Source: Candidatus Mycobacterium wuenschmannii
Lineage (GTDB): Bacteria > Actinomycetota > Actinomycetes > Mycobacteriales > Mycobacteriaceae
Direction of reading: 5' to 3'
Length of the DNA: 64,000 nt
NCBI RefSeq assembly: GCF_030252325.1
Contig: NZ_CP126981.1
Location: 868,001 to 932,000 of the forward strand
Shown here: positions 16,379 to 25,933 of the stretch, in pieces
Position numbering within the stretch: the first letter of the stretch is position 1
How the letters are laid out: every line of letters begins with the position of its first letter
Notes under the pieces: generated by a model
Database searches by the model: none
Told to the model about the DNA's origin: nothing
The model's input: the letters and a program-made list of their open reading frames with translations, nothing else
Position numbers and translations under genes: made by a program

Positions 16379-18904
16379 TCAGCGGGTCCTCACGGTTGGT
16401 GTGCCGATCAGGACGGGCACTTTGCGCCCGTTCTTCTCGGTGAACTCGACGGTCGGGTCGGGTGCGCCGGGCGCGTTGACGAACGAGACGAAGCGGCCGA
16501 GTTTCTCGGGGTCGTCGAGAACGGCTTTCCATTCGCATCGGTAGCCGTCGACGTGGCGATCCATCGCGTCCTCGAAATCGGCTGCGAGGCCGAGGGAGTC
16601 GTCGATGATGACCTCTTTGAGATGGTCGAGCCCGCCGTCGAGTTCGTCGAGCCATGGCGCGGTGCGCTGCAAGCGGCTCGCGGTGCGGATGTAGTACATC
16701 AGGAAGCGATCGATGTAGCGCACCAGCGTCGCGTCGTCCAGGTCGGACGCGAGCAGCTGAGCGTGTTTGGGCGTCATGCCGCCGTTGCCGGCGACATAGA
16801 GGTTCCAACCGGACTCGGTGGCGATCACGCCGACGTCTTTGCCCCGAGCCTCGGCACACTCACGCGCGCAGCCCGATACGCCCATCTTGATCTTGTGGGG
16901 AGCGCGTAGACCGCGGTAGCGCAGCTCGAGGTCGATGGCCATCTGTACGGAGTCCTGCTGCCCGTATCGGCACCAGTCGGTGCCGACGCAACTCTTGACG
17001 GTGCGCAGTGATTTTCCGTATGCATGACCGGATTCCATGCCGCCTTCGACGAGGCGCAGCCAGATCTGCGGCAGCTGGTCGACGGTGGCACCGAACATGT
17101 CGATGCGTTGTCCGCCGGTGATTTTGGTGTACAGCCCGAAGTCGCGGGCGATCTCCCCGATCAGAATCAGCTGCTCCGGCGTGATGTCGCCGCCGGGCAC
17201 CCGCGGCACCACCGAGTAGGTGCCGTTGCGCTGCAGGTTGGCCAGGAAGTGGTCGTTGGTGTCCTGCAGCGAGGCCTGCTCGCCGTCGAGGATGTGCTCG
17301 GAGCTGGTGGATGCCAGGATCGACGCGACCGCGGGTTTACAGATATCGCAACCCGTTCCGGTGCCATACCGCTCGACGAGCCCCGAGAAGGTCCGCACTC
17401 CACTGGCCTGGATGATCTCGAACAACTCGGTGCGTGACTGAGAGAAGTGCTCGCACAACGCCTTCGAGACCGCGACACCCTCGGCGGCGAGCAGTTGCGA
17501 CAACAGCGGCACGCACGATCCGCAGGACGTCCCCGCGGTAGTGCAGCCCTTGAGGTCGGCTACCGTACAGGCGCCCTCGGCTATCGCCGAGCACAGGCCC
17601 GCCTTGGTGACGTTGTTGCACGAGCAGATCTGTGCCTCGTCGGGCAGCGCGCCGACGCCGATCGCCGGGCCGTCGCCGCTGCCGGCCGGCGCGATCAGCG
17701 ATACCGGATCGCCGGGCAGCGGTGAGCCGACCAGCGGCCGCAGCACCCCGTAGCTGGACGCGTCGCCAACCAGCACGCCGCCCAGCAGGGTCTGCGCGTC
17801 ATCGGAGAGCACGAGCTTGGCGTAGCTGCCTCCGATCGGGTCGGACACCACCACTTCCAGCGCGCCCGGGGTGGTGGCCAGCGCGTCGCCGAAGCTGGCG
17901 ACGTCGACCCCGAGCAGCTTGAGTTTGGTCGACAGATCGGCGCCGGGGAATTCGGCGTCGCCGCCGAGCAGCCGGTCGGCGACCACCTCGGCTCCCGCGT
18001 AGCCGGGCCCGACCAGGCCGTAGCACCGGCCCTCGACCGCCGCGACCTCCCCGATCGCGTAGATCGCCGGATCGGCTGTCGCACAGGTCAGGTCGCAGTG
18101 CACACCGCCGCGCTCGCCGAGGTCGAGTCCGGCGGCCCGGGCCAGCTCGTCGCGCGGGCGCACGCCGGCCGAGAACACCAGCAAGGCCGCGTCGATCACC
18201 TCGTCGTTGCTCAGCGTCACCCGCAGACCACCGGATCTGGTCGGCTCGATCGCCGAGGTGCCCGCCCCGACCGTGACGCCGATGCCCAGTTCGCGCACCG
18301 ACCGCAGGAGGTGCTCACCGCCGGCCTGGTCGACCTGCAGCGGCATCAGCCGCGGCGCGAATTCGACAACGTGCGGGCGCATTCCGAGCAGCCGCAGCGC
18401 GTTGGCGGCCTCCAAACCGAGCAGCCCACCACCGACCACCACGCCAACCGCGTCCGGATCGCGGGCCAGCGCCTCCTCGGCGTCCGCGCGAATGGCATCC
18501 AGGTCGTCCAGCGTCCGGTAGACGTGGCAGCCCGCGGCGTCGTGACCCGGCACCGGCGGGACGAACGGATACGACCCGGTCGCCAACACCAGTGCGTCGT
18601 AGGCCATCTCGGACCCGTCAGCCGTGCTCAGCCGTCGCGCGTCGCGGTCGATTGCGGTCACCGCTGCGCCCAGGCGCACCTCGACCAGATCGTCACCGGA
18701 GTAGTCGTTGCCGCTCAAGGCAAGCAGAGAGCGGTCCCACGGGCCGACGTACGACGACAATCCGACCCGGTCGTAGGCGGCGTCGGCCTCGTCGCCGAAG
18801 ACCACGATGCGCCAGGCGCCGTCGGTGTCCCGGGCCCGCAAGGCCTCGACGAATCGGTGGCCCACCATTCCGTGTCCGACTACCGCCACTGTGCGTTGAC
18901 GCAC
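16379..18904 (-). CDS. nirB: Nitrite reductase large subunit NirB (sirohaem, NAD(P)H)
   Basis: An 841-residue enzyme reducing nitrite to ammonium with NAD(P)H. Order of domains: FAD/NAD(P) reductase (AVVGHGMVGHRF at the start, VVVGGGLLGLEAA near 150); BFD [2Fe-2S] region (CSCNNVTKAG, TAGTSCGSCVP) near residues 415-460; a second CDIC pair; ferredoxin-like half-domains; and the sirohaem/[4Fe-4S] cysteines SCVGTDWC and GVSGCARECAEA near 640-690. GTG 18904 is chosen because GAGAGGAG lies 7 nt upstream; longer in-frame starts at 18925 and 18988 lack a good site. mobA ends 91 bp upstream, so the unit probably runs nitrate reductase-mobA-nirB-nirD. Confidence 0.93.
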   Translation of the reverse strand: MRQRTVAVVGHGMVGHRFVEALRARDTDGAWRIVVFGDEADAAYDRVGLSSYVGPWDRSLLALSGNDYSGDDLVEVRLGAAVTAIDRDARRLSTADGSEMAYDALVLATGSYPFVPPVPGHDAAGCHVYRTLDDLDAIRADAEEALARDPDAVGVVVGGGLLGLEAANALRLLGMRPHVVEFAPRLMPLQVDQAGGEHLLRSVRELGIGVTVGAGTSAIEPTRSGGLRVTLSNDEVIDAALLVFSAGVRPRDELARAAGLDLGERGGVHCDLTCATADPAIYAIGEVAAVEGRCYGLVGPGYAGAEVVADRLLGGDAEFPGADLSTKLKLLGVDVASFGDALATTPGALEVVVSDPIGGSYAKLVLSDDAQTLLGGVLVGDASSYGVLRPLVGSPLPGDPVSLIAPAGSGDGPAIGVGALPDEAQICSCNNVTKAGLCSAIAEGACTVADLKGCTTAGTSCGSCVPLLSQLLAAEGVAVSKALCEHFSQSRTELFEIIQASGVRTFSGLVERYGTGTGCDICKPAVASILASTSSEHILDGEQASLQDTNDHFLANLQRNGTYSVVPRVPGGDITPEQLILIGEIARDFGLYTKITGGQRIDMFGATVDQLPQIWLRLVEGGMESGHAYGKSLRTVKSCVGTDWCRYGQQDSVQMAIDLELRYRGLRAPHKIKMGVSGCARECAEARGKDVGVIATESGWNLYVAGNGGMTPKHAQLLASDLDDATLVRYIDRFLMYYIRTASRLQRTAPWLDELDGGLDHLKEVIIDDSLGLAADFEDAMDRHVDGYRCEWKAVLDDPEKLGRFVSFVNAPGAPDPTVEFTEKNGRKVPVLIGTPTVRTR

Positions 18905-18995
18905 TGATGTGCTCCTCTCCAGCATGTCGAGGTCGACGCTAGGAGGTGCGTATTGCCGCGGCGTCGCGCTGAGTTGCCGCGTCGTCACGCCTTTC

Positions 18996-19556
18996 TCACC
19001 GCGTCCGATCGTCGCGCGTGAGGGCGGCCCGGGCCCGGGCCGAGGCTAGCTGGTCAGGCGTGTCGATGTCGGTCACGTCGCCCACCTCGGCGAGCGCGGC
19101 ACCGGCGGGTATGAGGTCCCTCACTCGAGGGGGGTTGGCAGCCAAGGCGGCCGCCAGCGTGACCGAATCCCAGACGGCGGTGAGGTATTGGGGCTGGCCG
19201 GTGTCGTCGACGGCGAGGGCGACCGGCGCGCCGCCGCGCGCGGCGCGCAATGCCGCGACGGCGGCCGGGGTGATCCATGGCAGGTCGGCTGCAAGCACTA
19301 CGACGTCGGCGGCGCCGGGCCGCAGCGCCGCGTGGCCCGCGGCGAGCGCCGCCACGGGACCCGAGCCGGGTGGATCTTCGCGCACCACAACGACTTCCGC
19401 CGGCACGGCACGCGGCGGCCCCACGACCACGACCTGCTCGGCTCCGGCGACGGCGGCCAGTGCGATGTCGAGCAGGCGCCGGTCGCCGACCCGCTGCTCT
19501 GGCTTGTCCGCGCCAAGGCGCGTCGACGCGCCACCGGCCAGGATCACGGCCCGCAT
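18996..19556 (-). CDS. mobA: Molybdenum cofactor guanylyltransferase MobA
   Basis: A 186-residue nucleotidyltransferase that attaches GMP to molybdopterin, giving the MGD form needed by the adjacent nitrate reductase. The GTP-binding loop LAGGASTRLGADKP lies at residues 5-19, and LAADLPWITP near residue 95 holds the metal-binding Asp. ATG 19556 places this loop at the N terminus as in the family. It starts 8 bp after the nitrate reductase stop and precedes nirB. Confidence 0.9.
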   Translation of the reverse strand: MRAVILAGGASTRLGADKPEQRVGDRRLLDIALAAVAGAEQVVVVGPPRAVPAEVVVVREDPPGSGPVAALAAGHAALRPGAADVVVLAADLPWITPAAVAALRAARGGAPVALAVDDTGQPQYLTAVWDSVTLAAALAANPPRVRDLIPAGAALAEVGDVTDIDTPDQLASARARAALTRDDRTR

Positions 19557-19564
19557 CGGGGTGC

Positions 19565-22500
19565 TCAATACACGTCTCGCACGTAACGCCTCTCGGCTGA
19601 CATCGCATACAGGTAGGCCTCGGCACTCTTCGGGCTGCGGCCGCTCTCCTGAGCGATGATGCCCTGCAGGGCCCCGTCGACGTCGCGTGCCATCCGCGCC
19701 GCGTCGCCGCACACGTAGACGTATGCGCCGTCGGTGATCCATTTCCACAGGTCGGCGGCGTTTTCACGCATCCGGTCCTGAACATAGAGCTTGGTATCTC
19801 CGTCCCGGGAGAACGCGGTGTCCAGCCGGGTGAGCAGCCCGGTTTGCGCGAAGCTCTCCAACTCCTCGCGGTAGTAGAACTCGGTCGCCTCGTGACGCTC
19901 GCCGAAAAACAGCCAGTTGTCGCCGCGGTGCCCGCGACCGGCGCGATCGTGCAGGAAGCCGCGAAACGGTGCGATCCCGGTGCCGGGACCGATCATGATG
20001 GCCCGCGCGTCTGCGTCCGCCGGGGGCCGGAAGTGCTTGGTGGGCTGGATGAAGACATCGACCTCGGCACCGGCGTCCAGGCCTGCGAGGTAGCCGGAGC
20101 AGACGCCGTGGCGGGAGCCGCCGTTCGACGACGCGTAGCGGACGATGCCTGGCGTCACGTGTACCTGGGTGGGGTCCTCGAGCGGGCTCGACGAGATCGA
20201 GTACAGCCGGGGCGTCATCGGCCGTAGCACCTGGAGCCAGTCGTCGAGGTGGGCGGCGACCGGATGGCTCGCCAGCAGGTCGATGAGTTGGCGGCCCCAG
20301 GTCCAGTCGGCGAAACCGGCCGGGTTGTCGATGACAGCCCGCAGGTCTTCGGACGGGTTGTGACGCTGCACAAACCGCACCAGGTCGGGGGTGATGCGGG
20401 TGATATCGAGCCTGCGACGGAAACCCTCTGCGACAGATAGTGTTTCGCCACCAAGTTTGATCTCGGTGGTGCCGTCGAGTCCGGCGACGTCGAGGAATTC
20501 GGCGACGGTGTCGGCGCGGTTGTGCGGCCAGACGCCGAGTGCATCGCCCACGCCGTACTGCAGGGTGTCCGCCGGAAGATGCACCGCGATGTCGCGGACG
20601 TCCTTGTCCGAGCCGGCGGCGCACAGCGCGACATTGCCGGCGATCGTGGTGCGTAGCGGGTTATTTCGCGAATATGCCTGCTGTGCTGATACTTTCGCGA
20701 CGGTCGGCGTCTTGGGTTGCTGCTCCGAGATCGCGGCGACGACGTGGTCGGTCCAGTTGCGCGCGGTGGCATCGAAGTCGGGCTCACACGATCCGCGGCC
20801 GGCGATGCGGCGGGCGCCCAGGTGTTCCAGGCGCGCGTCGAGTTTGCGGGCGAATCCGCAGAAGTCGGCATATGACGAGTCGCCGAAGCCCAGCACCGCG
20901 AACTCGAGGCCGTCGATGTCGCCCGGTTCGGCGGCGGCCAGGGCGTCCCACAGCGCGATGCCGTTGTCGGGCGGATCACCGTCGCCGGTGGTCGCCACCA
21001 CGAACAGCACCGTGCCGGCCAGATCGGCCACGGATACTTCCTCGGCCCCGAGTAACCGGGTCGCGACACCGGCCCCGCTCAGGTGCTCTGCGCAGGTGCC
21101 GGCGTACTCCTCGGCGGTGCCCGTTTGCGACGCCCACACCACGGTGGCCGTCGGCCTTTCGGCTACTTCTGGTGGCGCAGCAGGCGCGGTGTGCTCTGTG
21201 CGGCAGAAGATTCCGGCCAGGACACCGTCGACCCACATCCGGTTCTCCGGCGAGAGTGGAGTCGTCGCGGGTAACGCGGGCATCGCACCCACGGGCGGGT
21301 TCGCCCGGATTCCGGCCAGCAAGCCGGACAGGTAGTGCTGTTCGGCGACGGTAAGGGTCGGCGCGCTGGGAAGCGATCCGAAGACACCGCCGAGGGCGTC
21401 GGCCGGTAGCTGAACTTGCAGCGGCATGGATTCCTCTGGTGCAGAACGGGTGTCGAGGACGCTCAGCGCGACGGCGCACACCTTGAATTCGGGCTGCAGC
21501 GAGTCGGCGTCGACGGCGTCGTTGGTGACGGCGTTGATTGCGACGTCGGGGCCGAACGCGTCGGCCCAGTGCATCGGCGCGAAGCACACGCCCGGTCGTA
21601 CCGCGTCGTCGACCGCCGCGGGAAGAACTGCTCGGCCCCGCCGGGAACGGATCTCGACCCGATCGCCGTCGCGCACCCCGAGGCGGTCGGCGTCGTCGGG
21701 ATGCACTTGCAGGAACGGCTCGGGGTTGAGTTTGTTGAGCTTGGCGACCCGCCCGGTCTTGGTCATCGTGTGCCATTGGTGCGCCAACCGGCCGGTGGTG
21801 AACACGAGCGGGAACTCGTCGTCGGGTAGCTCCGCGGCGGGCAGGTGCGGACGCGGCAGAAACCGGGCACGGCGGCTCGGCGTGGGAAAAGCCAGCGCGG
21901 GAACGGTTCCGTCGTCGGCGGTGTGCAGGTCCTGGTTGACCCCGTCATTGCGGTAGCGGATCGGGTTGCGGTCGGCGCCGCCGGGCGCGGCGGGCCATTG
22001 CACCGGGTTGCTGCGCAACCGGTCGTAGTCGATGCCGCGCAGGTCCCATCCGGTGCGGGGATTGTGAAAGCTCGCGAGTTCGGCGAACACCTCTGCGGCG
22101 GAATCGAATTCGAAGCCCGAATAACCCATGGCGGTGGCGACCCGGCAGATCAGCTGCCAGTCCGGCAGCGCCTCACCCGGCGGCTTCATCGCCGCGCCGC
22201 AATGGGTCAGCGTGCGCTCGCTGTTGACCATCACCCCTTCGGATTCCGCCCACAGTGCGGCGGGCAGCACCACGTCGGCGTAGGCGGCGGTCTCGACGCC
22301 GGTGAACGCCTCCTGCATCACCACCAGCTCGGCGCGCTCGAGACCGGCGATCACCGAGGCCCGATTCGACACCGAGGCAACGGGATTGGTGCAGATGATC
22401 CAGGCGGCCTTGATCTCCCCGTCGGCCATCCGGCGGTACATGTCGACCGTCCCGGCGCCGGCCTGTGCGCGGATCGTCCCGGCATCGAGGCCCCAGCGCT

Positions 22501-23599
22501 GTTCCACGAACGTCCGGTCCGCGGCGTCCAGTGCCGAGCGCTGCCCGGGCAGACCGGGACCCATGTAGCCCATCTCGCGGCCGCCCATCGCGTTGGGCTG
22601 ACCGGTCAGCGAGAAGGGGCCGGCGCCGGTGCGGCAGATCGCACCGGTGGCCAGATGTAAGTTGCACAGCGCGTTGGTGTTCCAGGTGCCGTGGGTGGAT
22701 TGGTTGAGACCCATCGTCCACAGGCTCACCCAGTTCTTCGTCGCGCAGATCATGTCCGCGACCGCCCGCAGGTCGGCCTCCGGAATTCCGGTGATCTCGG
22801 CGACCGTGTCCGGGGGGTATTCGTCGAGCATGGCGTCCAGCGCGTCCCAACCCTCGGTGTAGGCGTCGACGAAGCCGTGGTCGACACCGCCGGCGTCGCG
22901 CACCAGCCTCAGCACGCCGTTCAGCAGCGCCAGGTCGGTGCCCGGTCGCACCGGGAGGTAAACGTCGGCCTTGGCCGCGGTGGCAGTGCGGCGCGGGTCG
23001 ATCACGACCAGCTTGGCGCCGTCGCGGACCCGGTCCATCATGCGCAGGAACAAGATCGGGTGGCAGTCCGCCATGTTGGCGCCGATCACCACGAACAGGT
23101 CGGCGGTGTCCAGGTCGTCGTAGCTGCCGGGCGGCCCGTCGGCGCCCAGCGACTGCTTGTAGCCCGTGCCGGCGCTGGCCATGCACAGTCGGGAATTGGA
23201 CTCGATCCACTGCGTGCGCAGATATCCCTTGGCCAGCTTGTTGGCCAGATACTGCGCCTCGATGGTCATCTGCCCGGACACGTAGAGCGCGATCGCGTCG
23301 GGCCCGTGCTGGTCGCGGATCGCCGACAGCCGATCGGCGACAGTCTCGATCGCGGCGGTCACGGGGGCCGGTTCGGCCTCTGCCCCGCGTTCCTGCCGGA
23401 CCAGCGCCGTGGTCAGGCGGCCGCCGGCGCGGAGCATGTCCGCGGTCGTGTTGCCCTTCGTGCACAGTCGGCCGTGGTTGGCCGGGTGATCGGCACGGCC
23501 CGTGGCCTTGGTGGCCACCCCGTCGGTGACGTGCAGATCCAGGCCGCAGCCCACGCCGCAGTACCCGCAGACTGTGGCGACCTTTGCAGAGGTTGCCAT
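19565..23599 (-). CDS. nasN: Self-contained assimilatory nitrate reductase: molybdopterin enzyme fused to flavodoxin-FAD-NAD(P) module
   Basis: A 1344-residue fusion. Residues about 10-60 carry a [4Fe-4S] site (CGYCGVGC, LCTKG). To about 720 is the molybdopterin oxidoreductase core and dinucleotide-binding domain (FTTGRLAHQWHTMTKT). Near 817 a flavodoxin domain begins (ATVVWASQTGTAEEY), followed by a CysJ-type FAD domain (RLYSISSSPLED) and an NAD(P)-binding domain (MIGPGTGIAPFRGFL, VYVCGDAARMARDV) ending RYVRDVY. It could therefore pass electrons from NAD(P)H to nitrate without a separate reductase subunit. The M. smegmatis single-chain enzyme NasN is, to my knowledge, the described relative. 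The symbol is by analogy. Confidence 0.9.
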   Translation of the reverse strand: MATSAKVATVCGYCGVGCGLDLHVTDGVATKATGRADHPANHGRLCTKGNTTADMLRAGGRLTTALVRQERGAEAEPAPVTAAIETVADRLSAIRDQHGPDAIALYVSGQMTIEAQYLANKLAKGYLRTQWIESNSRLCMASAGTGYKQSLGADGPPGSYDDLDTADLFVVIGANMADCHPILFLRMMDRVRDGAKLVVIDPRRTATAAKADVYLPVRPGTDLALLNGVLRLVRDAGGVDHGFVDAYTEGWDALDAMLDEYPPDTVAEITGIPEADLRAVADMICATKNWVSLWTMGLNQSTHGTWNTNALCNLHLATGAICRTGAGPFSLTGQPNAMGGREMGYMGPGLPGQRSALDAADRTFVEQRWGLDAGTIRAQAGAGTVDMYRRMADGEIKAAWIICTNPVASVSNRASVIAGLERAELVVMQEAFTGVETAAYADVVLPAALWAESEGVMVNSERTLTHCGAAMKPPGEALPDWQLICRVATAMGYSGFEFDSAAEVFAELASFHNPRTGWDLRGIDYDRLRSNPVQWPAAPGGADRNPIRYRNDGVNQDLHTADDGTVPALAFPTPSRRARFLPRPHLPAAELPDDEFPLVFTTGRLAHQWHTMTKTGRVAKLNKLNPEPFLQVHPDDADRLGVRDGDRVEIRSRRGRAVLPAAVDDAVRPGVCFAPMHWADAFGPDVAINAVTNDAVDADSLQPEFKVCAVALSVLDTRSAPEESMPLQVQLPADALGGVFGSLPSAPTLTVAEQHYLSGLLAGIRANPPVGAMPALPATTPLSPENRMWVDGVLAGIFCRTEHTAPAAPPEVAERPTATVVWASQTGTAEEYAGTCAEHLSGAGVATRLLGAEEVSVADLAGTVLFVVATTGDGDPPDNGIALWDALAAAEPGDIDGLEFAVLGFGDSSYADFCGFARKLDARLEHLGARRIAGRGSCEPDFDATARNWTDHVVAAISEQQPKTPTVAKVSAQQAYSRNNPLRTTIAGNVALCAAGSDKDVRDIAVHLPADTLQYGVGDALGVWPHNRADTVAEFLDVAGLDGTTEIKLGGETLSVAEGFRRRLDITRITPDLVRFVQRHNPSEDLRAVIDNPAGFADWTWGRQLIDLLASHPVAAHLDDWLQVLRPMTPRLYSISSSPLEDPTQVHVTPGIVRYASSNGGSRHGVCSGYLAGLDAGAEVDVFIQPTKHFRPPADADARAIMIGPGTGIAPFRGFLHDRAGRGHRGDNWLFFGERHEATEFYYREELESFAQTGLLTRLDTAFSRDGDTKLYVQDRMRENAADLWKWITDGAYVYVCGDAARMARDVDGALQGIIAQESGRSPKSAEAYLYAMSAERRYVRDVY

Positions 23600-23680
23600 G
23601 CCATCAATGGTGGCGGTGGCGTGTTTCCGGGCCCGTCGCGGCGGTTACGGGCGGATCAACTCGACCTGTCGAAGGCGAGT

Positions 23681-24076
23681 TCAGGGCTGTGAGAACACCA
23701 CGCAATCGTGCCGAAAGCCACCCGGCCCGGGGTCGCCCTTGCGGTGCAGCAACGCGCGGGCCGGTGTGACCCGCAGCGCGGCGGTGTCGGCGTCGCTGAC
23801 GTCGGACAGCTTCGCGGTGCCGTCGACGATCAGCGAGTAATCGCCGGCCTCGCGCGGTGGCCACAACAGCGTTACGGCGCTGCGCTTTTCGATGTTGCGT
23901 CGAGTTCGGCCGCCGACCCTTCCGACGTCGATCACGTGACCCTGGAGCTCCGGTTCGACGTCGACGGTGTGCACCCGGTAGTCGTCGTCGACGGTAACGA
24001 GGTACGCGGCATGAAAGCCGGTCAGCGCGTCGGCCAGCCGCACGAAGTCGACTTTCTTGTCAGTCTTGCCGCCCAT
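23681..24076 (-). CDS. PPOX/F420-type flavin-dependent enzyme family protein
   Basis: A 131-residue split-barrel protein of the pyridoxamine-phosphate-oxidase-like superfamily ([52 protein letters not shown]). Such small barrels bind FMN or F420. It lies upstream of, and in the same direction as, the nitrate reductase with an 81-bp gap, and diverges from moaA. A direct role in nitrate metabolism is not evident. Confidence 0.75.
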   Translation of the reverse strand: MGGKTDKKVDFVRLADALTGFHAAYLVTVDDDYRVHTVDVEPELQGHVIDVGRVGGRTRRNIEKRSAVTLLWPPREAGDYSLIVDGTAKLSDVSDADTAALRVTPARALLHRKGDPGPGGFRHDCVVFSQP

Positions 24077-24135
24077 CCGGCCAGCCTAGGCGTCGCACCA
24101 TGCCGATCCCGACGGGCGAATGGATAATGGCAGGC

Positions 24136-25221
24136 GTGATCACGACGCTCGGTGTGCCGCTGGTGCGGCGTCCCGCTGCGAGCGGGCTGGCTGCGACCGG
24201 CCAGGTGCCGGCCACCGGTCCGCTGATCGACCGCTTCGGCCGTGTGGCCACCGACCTCCGGGTGTCGCTGACCGACCGCTGCAATCTGCGCTGCACGTAT
24301 TGCATGCCGGCGGAGGGCTTGCAATGGTCGCCCGCTCAGGAGTTGCTCCAGCCCGACGAGATCGTCCGCCTGATCGGAATCGGCGTGACCCGCCTGGGTA
24401 TCACAAAAGTGCGGTTGACCGGCGGAGAACCGTTGCTGGCCAAGCATATTGACGACGTCATCGCGGCCACGGCCGCTCTGCGACCGCGCCCCGAAATCGC
24501 CGTGACCACCAATGGGGTGCTGCTGGGCACTCGCGCCGACAGCCTGGCGCGGGCCGGCCTCGACCGGGTGAACGTGTCGCTGGACAGCATGGACGGCATG
24601 CGCTTCGCGGCGATCACCCGGCGCGACCGGCTGAACGACGTGCTGGCCGGACTGGCCGCCGCGCACGCCGCCGGCCTGCGCCCGGTGAAAGTGAACGCGG
24701 TGCTGGACCCGCAGACCGGGCTCGACGACGCGGTGGCGCTGGTGCGTTTCTGTCTCGAGCACCACTATCAGCTGCGGATCATCGAACAGATGCCGCTCGA
24801 TGCCCAACAACAGTGGCGTCGCGAGGCCGCGGTGACCGCGGATCAGGTGCTGACCCAATTGCGGCGCCACGCGTTCGCACTGGAACCCGATCGGGCCCCG
24901 CGTGATTCGGCGCCCGCCGAACTGTGGCGCGTCACCGATCCTGCGACCGGATGTCGCGGCACGATCGGGCTGATCGCATCGGTGTCGCACCCGTTCTGCT
25001 CGACTTGCAACCGCACCAGGCTCACGGCCGACGGGCAGCTGCGCAGCTGCCTGTTCGCGACCGAGGAGACCGACCTGCGTCGCCTGCTCCGCGGCGGCGC
25101 CGACGATGCAGCGGTCGAGGCGGCGTGGCGAAAAGCCATGTGGGACAAGCCCGCCGGACACGGCATTGACGACCCTGACTTCGTGCAGCCGGCCCGCCCG
25201 ATGAGCGCGATCGGCGGCTGA
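24136..25221 (+). CDS. moaA: GTP 3',8-cyclase MoaA (radical SAM)
   Basis: A 361-residue enzyme of the first step of molybdenum cofactor synthesis. The radical-SAM cysteines are in RCNLRCTYC near residue 50, the GGEP motif follows near 95, and the second cluster ligands are in PFCSTCNRTR and LRSCLF near 290-315. It ends in GG, the tail needed for catalysis. GTG 24136 is preferred because GATAAT (24123-24128) lies 7 nt upstream, which makes the mRNA leaderless and rules out the ATG at 24127 that overlaps the -10. It is followed by moaD after 2 bp. Confidence 0.93.
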   Translation: MITTLGVPLVRRPAASGLAATGQVPATGPLIDRFGRVATDLRVSLTDRCNLRCTYCMPAEGLQWSPAQELLQPDEIVRLIGIGVTRLGITKVRLTGGEPLLAKHIDDVIAATAALRPRPEIAVTTNGVLLGTRADSLARAGLDRVNVSLDSMDGMRFAAITRRDRLNDVLAGLAAAHAAGLRPVKVNAVLDPQTGLDDAVALVRFCLEHHYQLRIIEQMPLDAQQQWRREAAVTADQVLTQLRRHAFALEPDRAPRDSAPAELWRVTDPATGCRGTIGLIASVSHPFCSTCNRTRLTADGQLRSCLFATEETDLRRLLRGGADDAAVEAAWRKAMWDKPAGHGIDDPDFVQPARPMSAIGG

Positions 25222-25223
25222 CC

Positions 25224-25481
25224 GTGCCCCCGGTAGAGCTGACCGTGCGTTATTTCGCCGCCGCGCACGCCGCTGCCGGATCGGAGTCCGTGCAGGTGAG
25301 CGTGCAGGACGGCACGACCGTCGACGACCTGATCGATCGACTCGGCGCCGGTAACCCCGATCTGGCCCGGGTCCTGGTGCGGTGTTCGTTCCTGCGCGAC
25401 GGGATAGCGGTCCGCGACCGGTCCCAACCGCTTGGGCGGGGCGTCACGATCGACGTGCTGCCGCCGTTCGCCGGCGGCTGA
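25224..25481 (+). CDS. moaD: Molybdopterin synthase sulfur-carrier subunit MoaD
   Basis: An 85-residue ubiquitin-like protein ending in GG (PPFAGG), the terminus that is adenylated and thiocarboxylated. It partners with MoaE encoded on the opposite strand, whose stop is 1 bp away. GTG start 2 bp after moaA indicates co-transcription. An activating MoeB/MoeZ enzyme is not in the window and must be supplied elsewhere. Confidence 0.92.
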   Translation: MPPVELTVRYFAAAHAAAGSESVQVSVQDGTTVDDLIDRLGAGNPDLARVLVRCSFLRDGIAVRDRSQPLGRGVTIDVLPPFAGG

Positions 25482-25482
25482 G

Positions 25483-25908
25483 CTAAGTGCAGTTGACCCA
25501 CTCGTCGGTGCCGTCGGCGAACACCTGCCGCTTCCATACCGGTAACCGCTCCTTGATCGTGTCGACCAGTCGCGCGCAGGTCACGAACGCTTCCTGGCGG
25601 TGATCGGCGGAGACGGCCGCGACCAGGGCGGCCTCGCCGATCCGCAGGACGCCGATCCGATGGCTGGCGGCGATCGCGCGCGTCCCGGGCGATTGCGCGG
25701 CCACCTCCGCCACCACCTCGGCGAGCACCTCGGCGGCCGAGGGATGTGCCGAGTACTCGAGTTCGGTGACCTGGCGCCCGTGGTCGTGGTCGCGGATCAC
25801 GCCGACGAAGCCGACGACCGCACCCGCGGCGTCACGACTCACCAGACCCTGGTGTTCGGCGAGGGTGATCGGTTGATCCGTCAGCGCGGCACGCACAACG
25901 AGCGTCAT
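25483..25908 (-). CDS. moaE: Molybdopterin synthase catalytic subunit MoaE
   Basis: A 141-residue subunit that converts cPMP to molybdopterin with MoaD. Family blocks are [28 protein letters not shown], the [13 protein letters not shown] strand and the catalytic Lys-containing [10 protein letters not shown] region. ATG 25908 starts at the first strand; upstream codons overlap moeA. It is divergent from moeA (25-bp gap) and tail-to-tail with moaD, an arrangement that splits the synthase subunits between strands. Confidence 0.92.
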   Translation of the reverse strand: MTLVVRAALTDQPITLAEHQGLVSRDAAGAVVGFVGVIRDHDHGRQVTELEYSAHPSAAEVLAEVVAEVAAQSPGTRAIAASHRIGVLRIGEAALVAAVSADHRQEAFVTCARLVDTIKERLPVWKRQVFADGTDEWVNCT

Positions 25909-25933
25909 CGAGGCCCCACTATATTGAGGCGTC

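Noticed and set aside
18904..18988. Longer nirB start at 18988 or 18925
   Set aside because: Neither has a good ribosome site, whereas GTG 18904 follows GAGAGGAG by 7 nt and begins directly at the FAD-binding strand.
23600..23660. GlnR box upstream of the nitrate reductase gene
   Set aside because: On the minus strand GTAAC and GAAAC occur 16 bp apart, but the middle pentamer is missing and the spacing is off by one from the 11-bp register.
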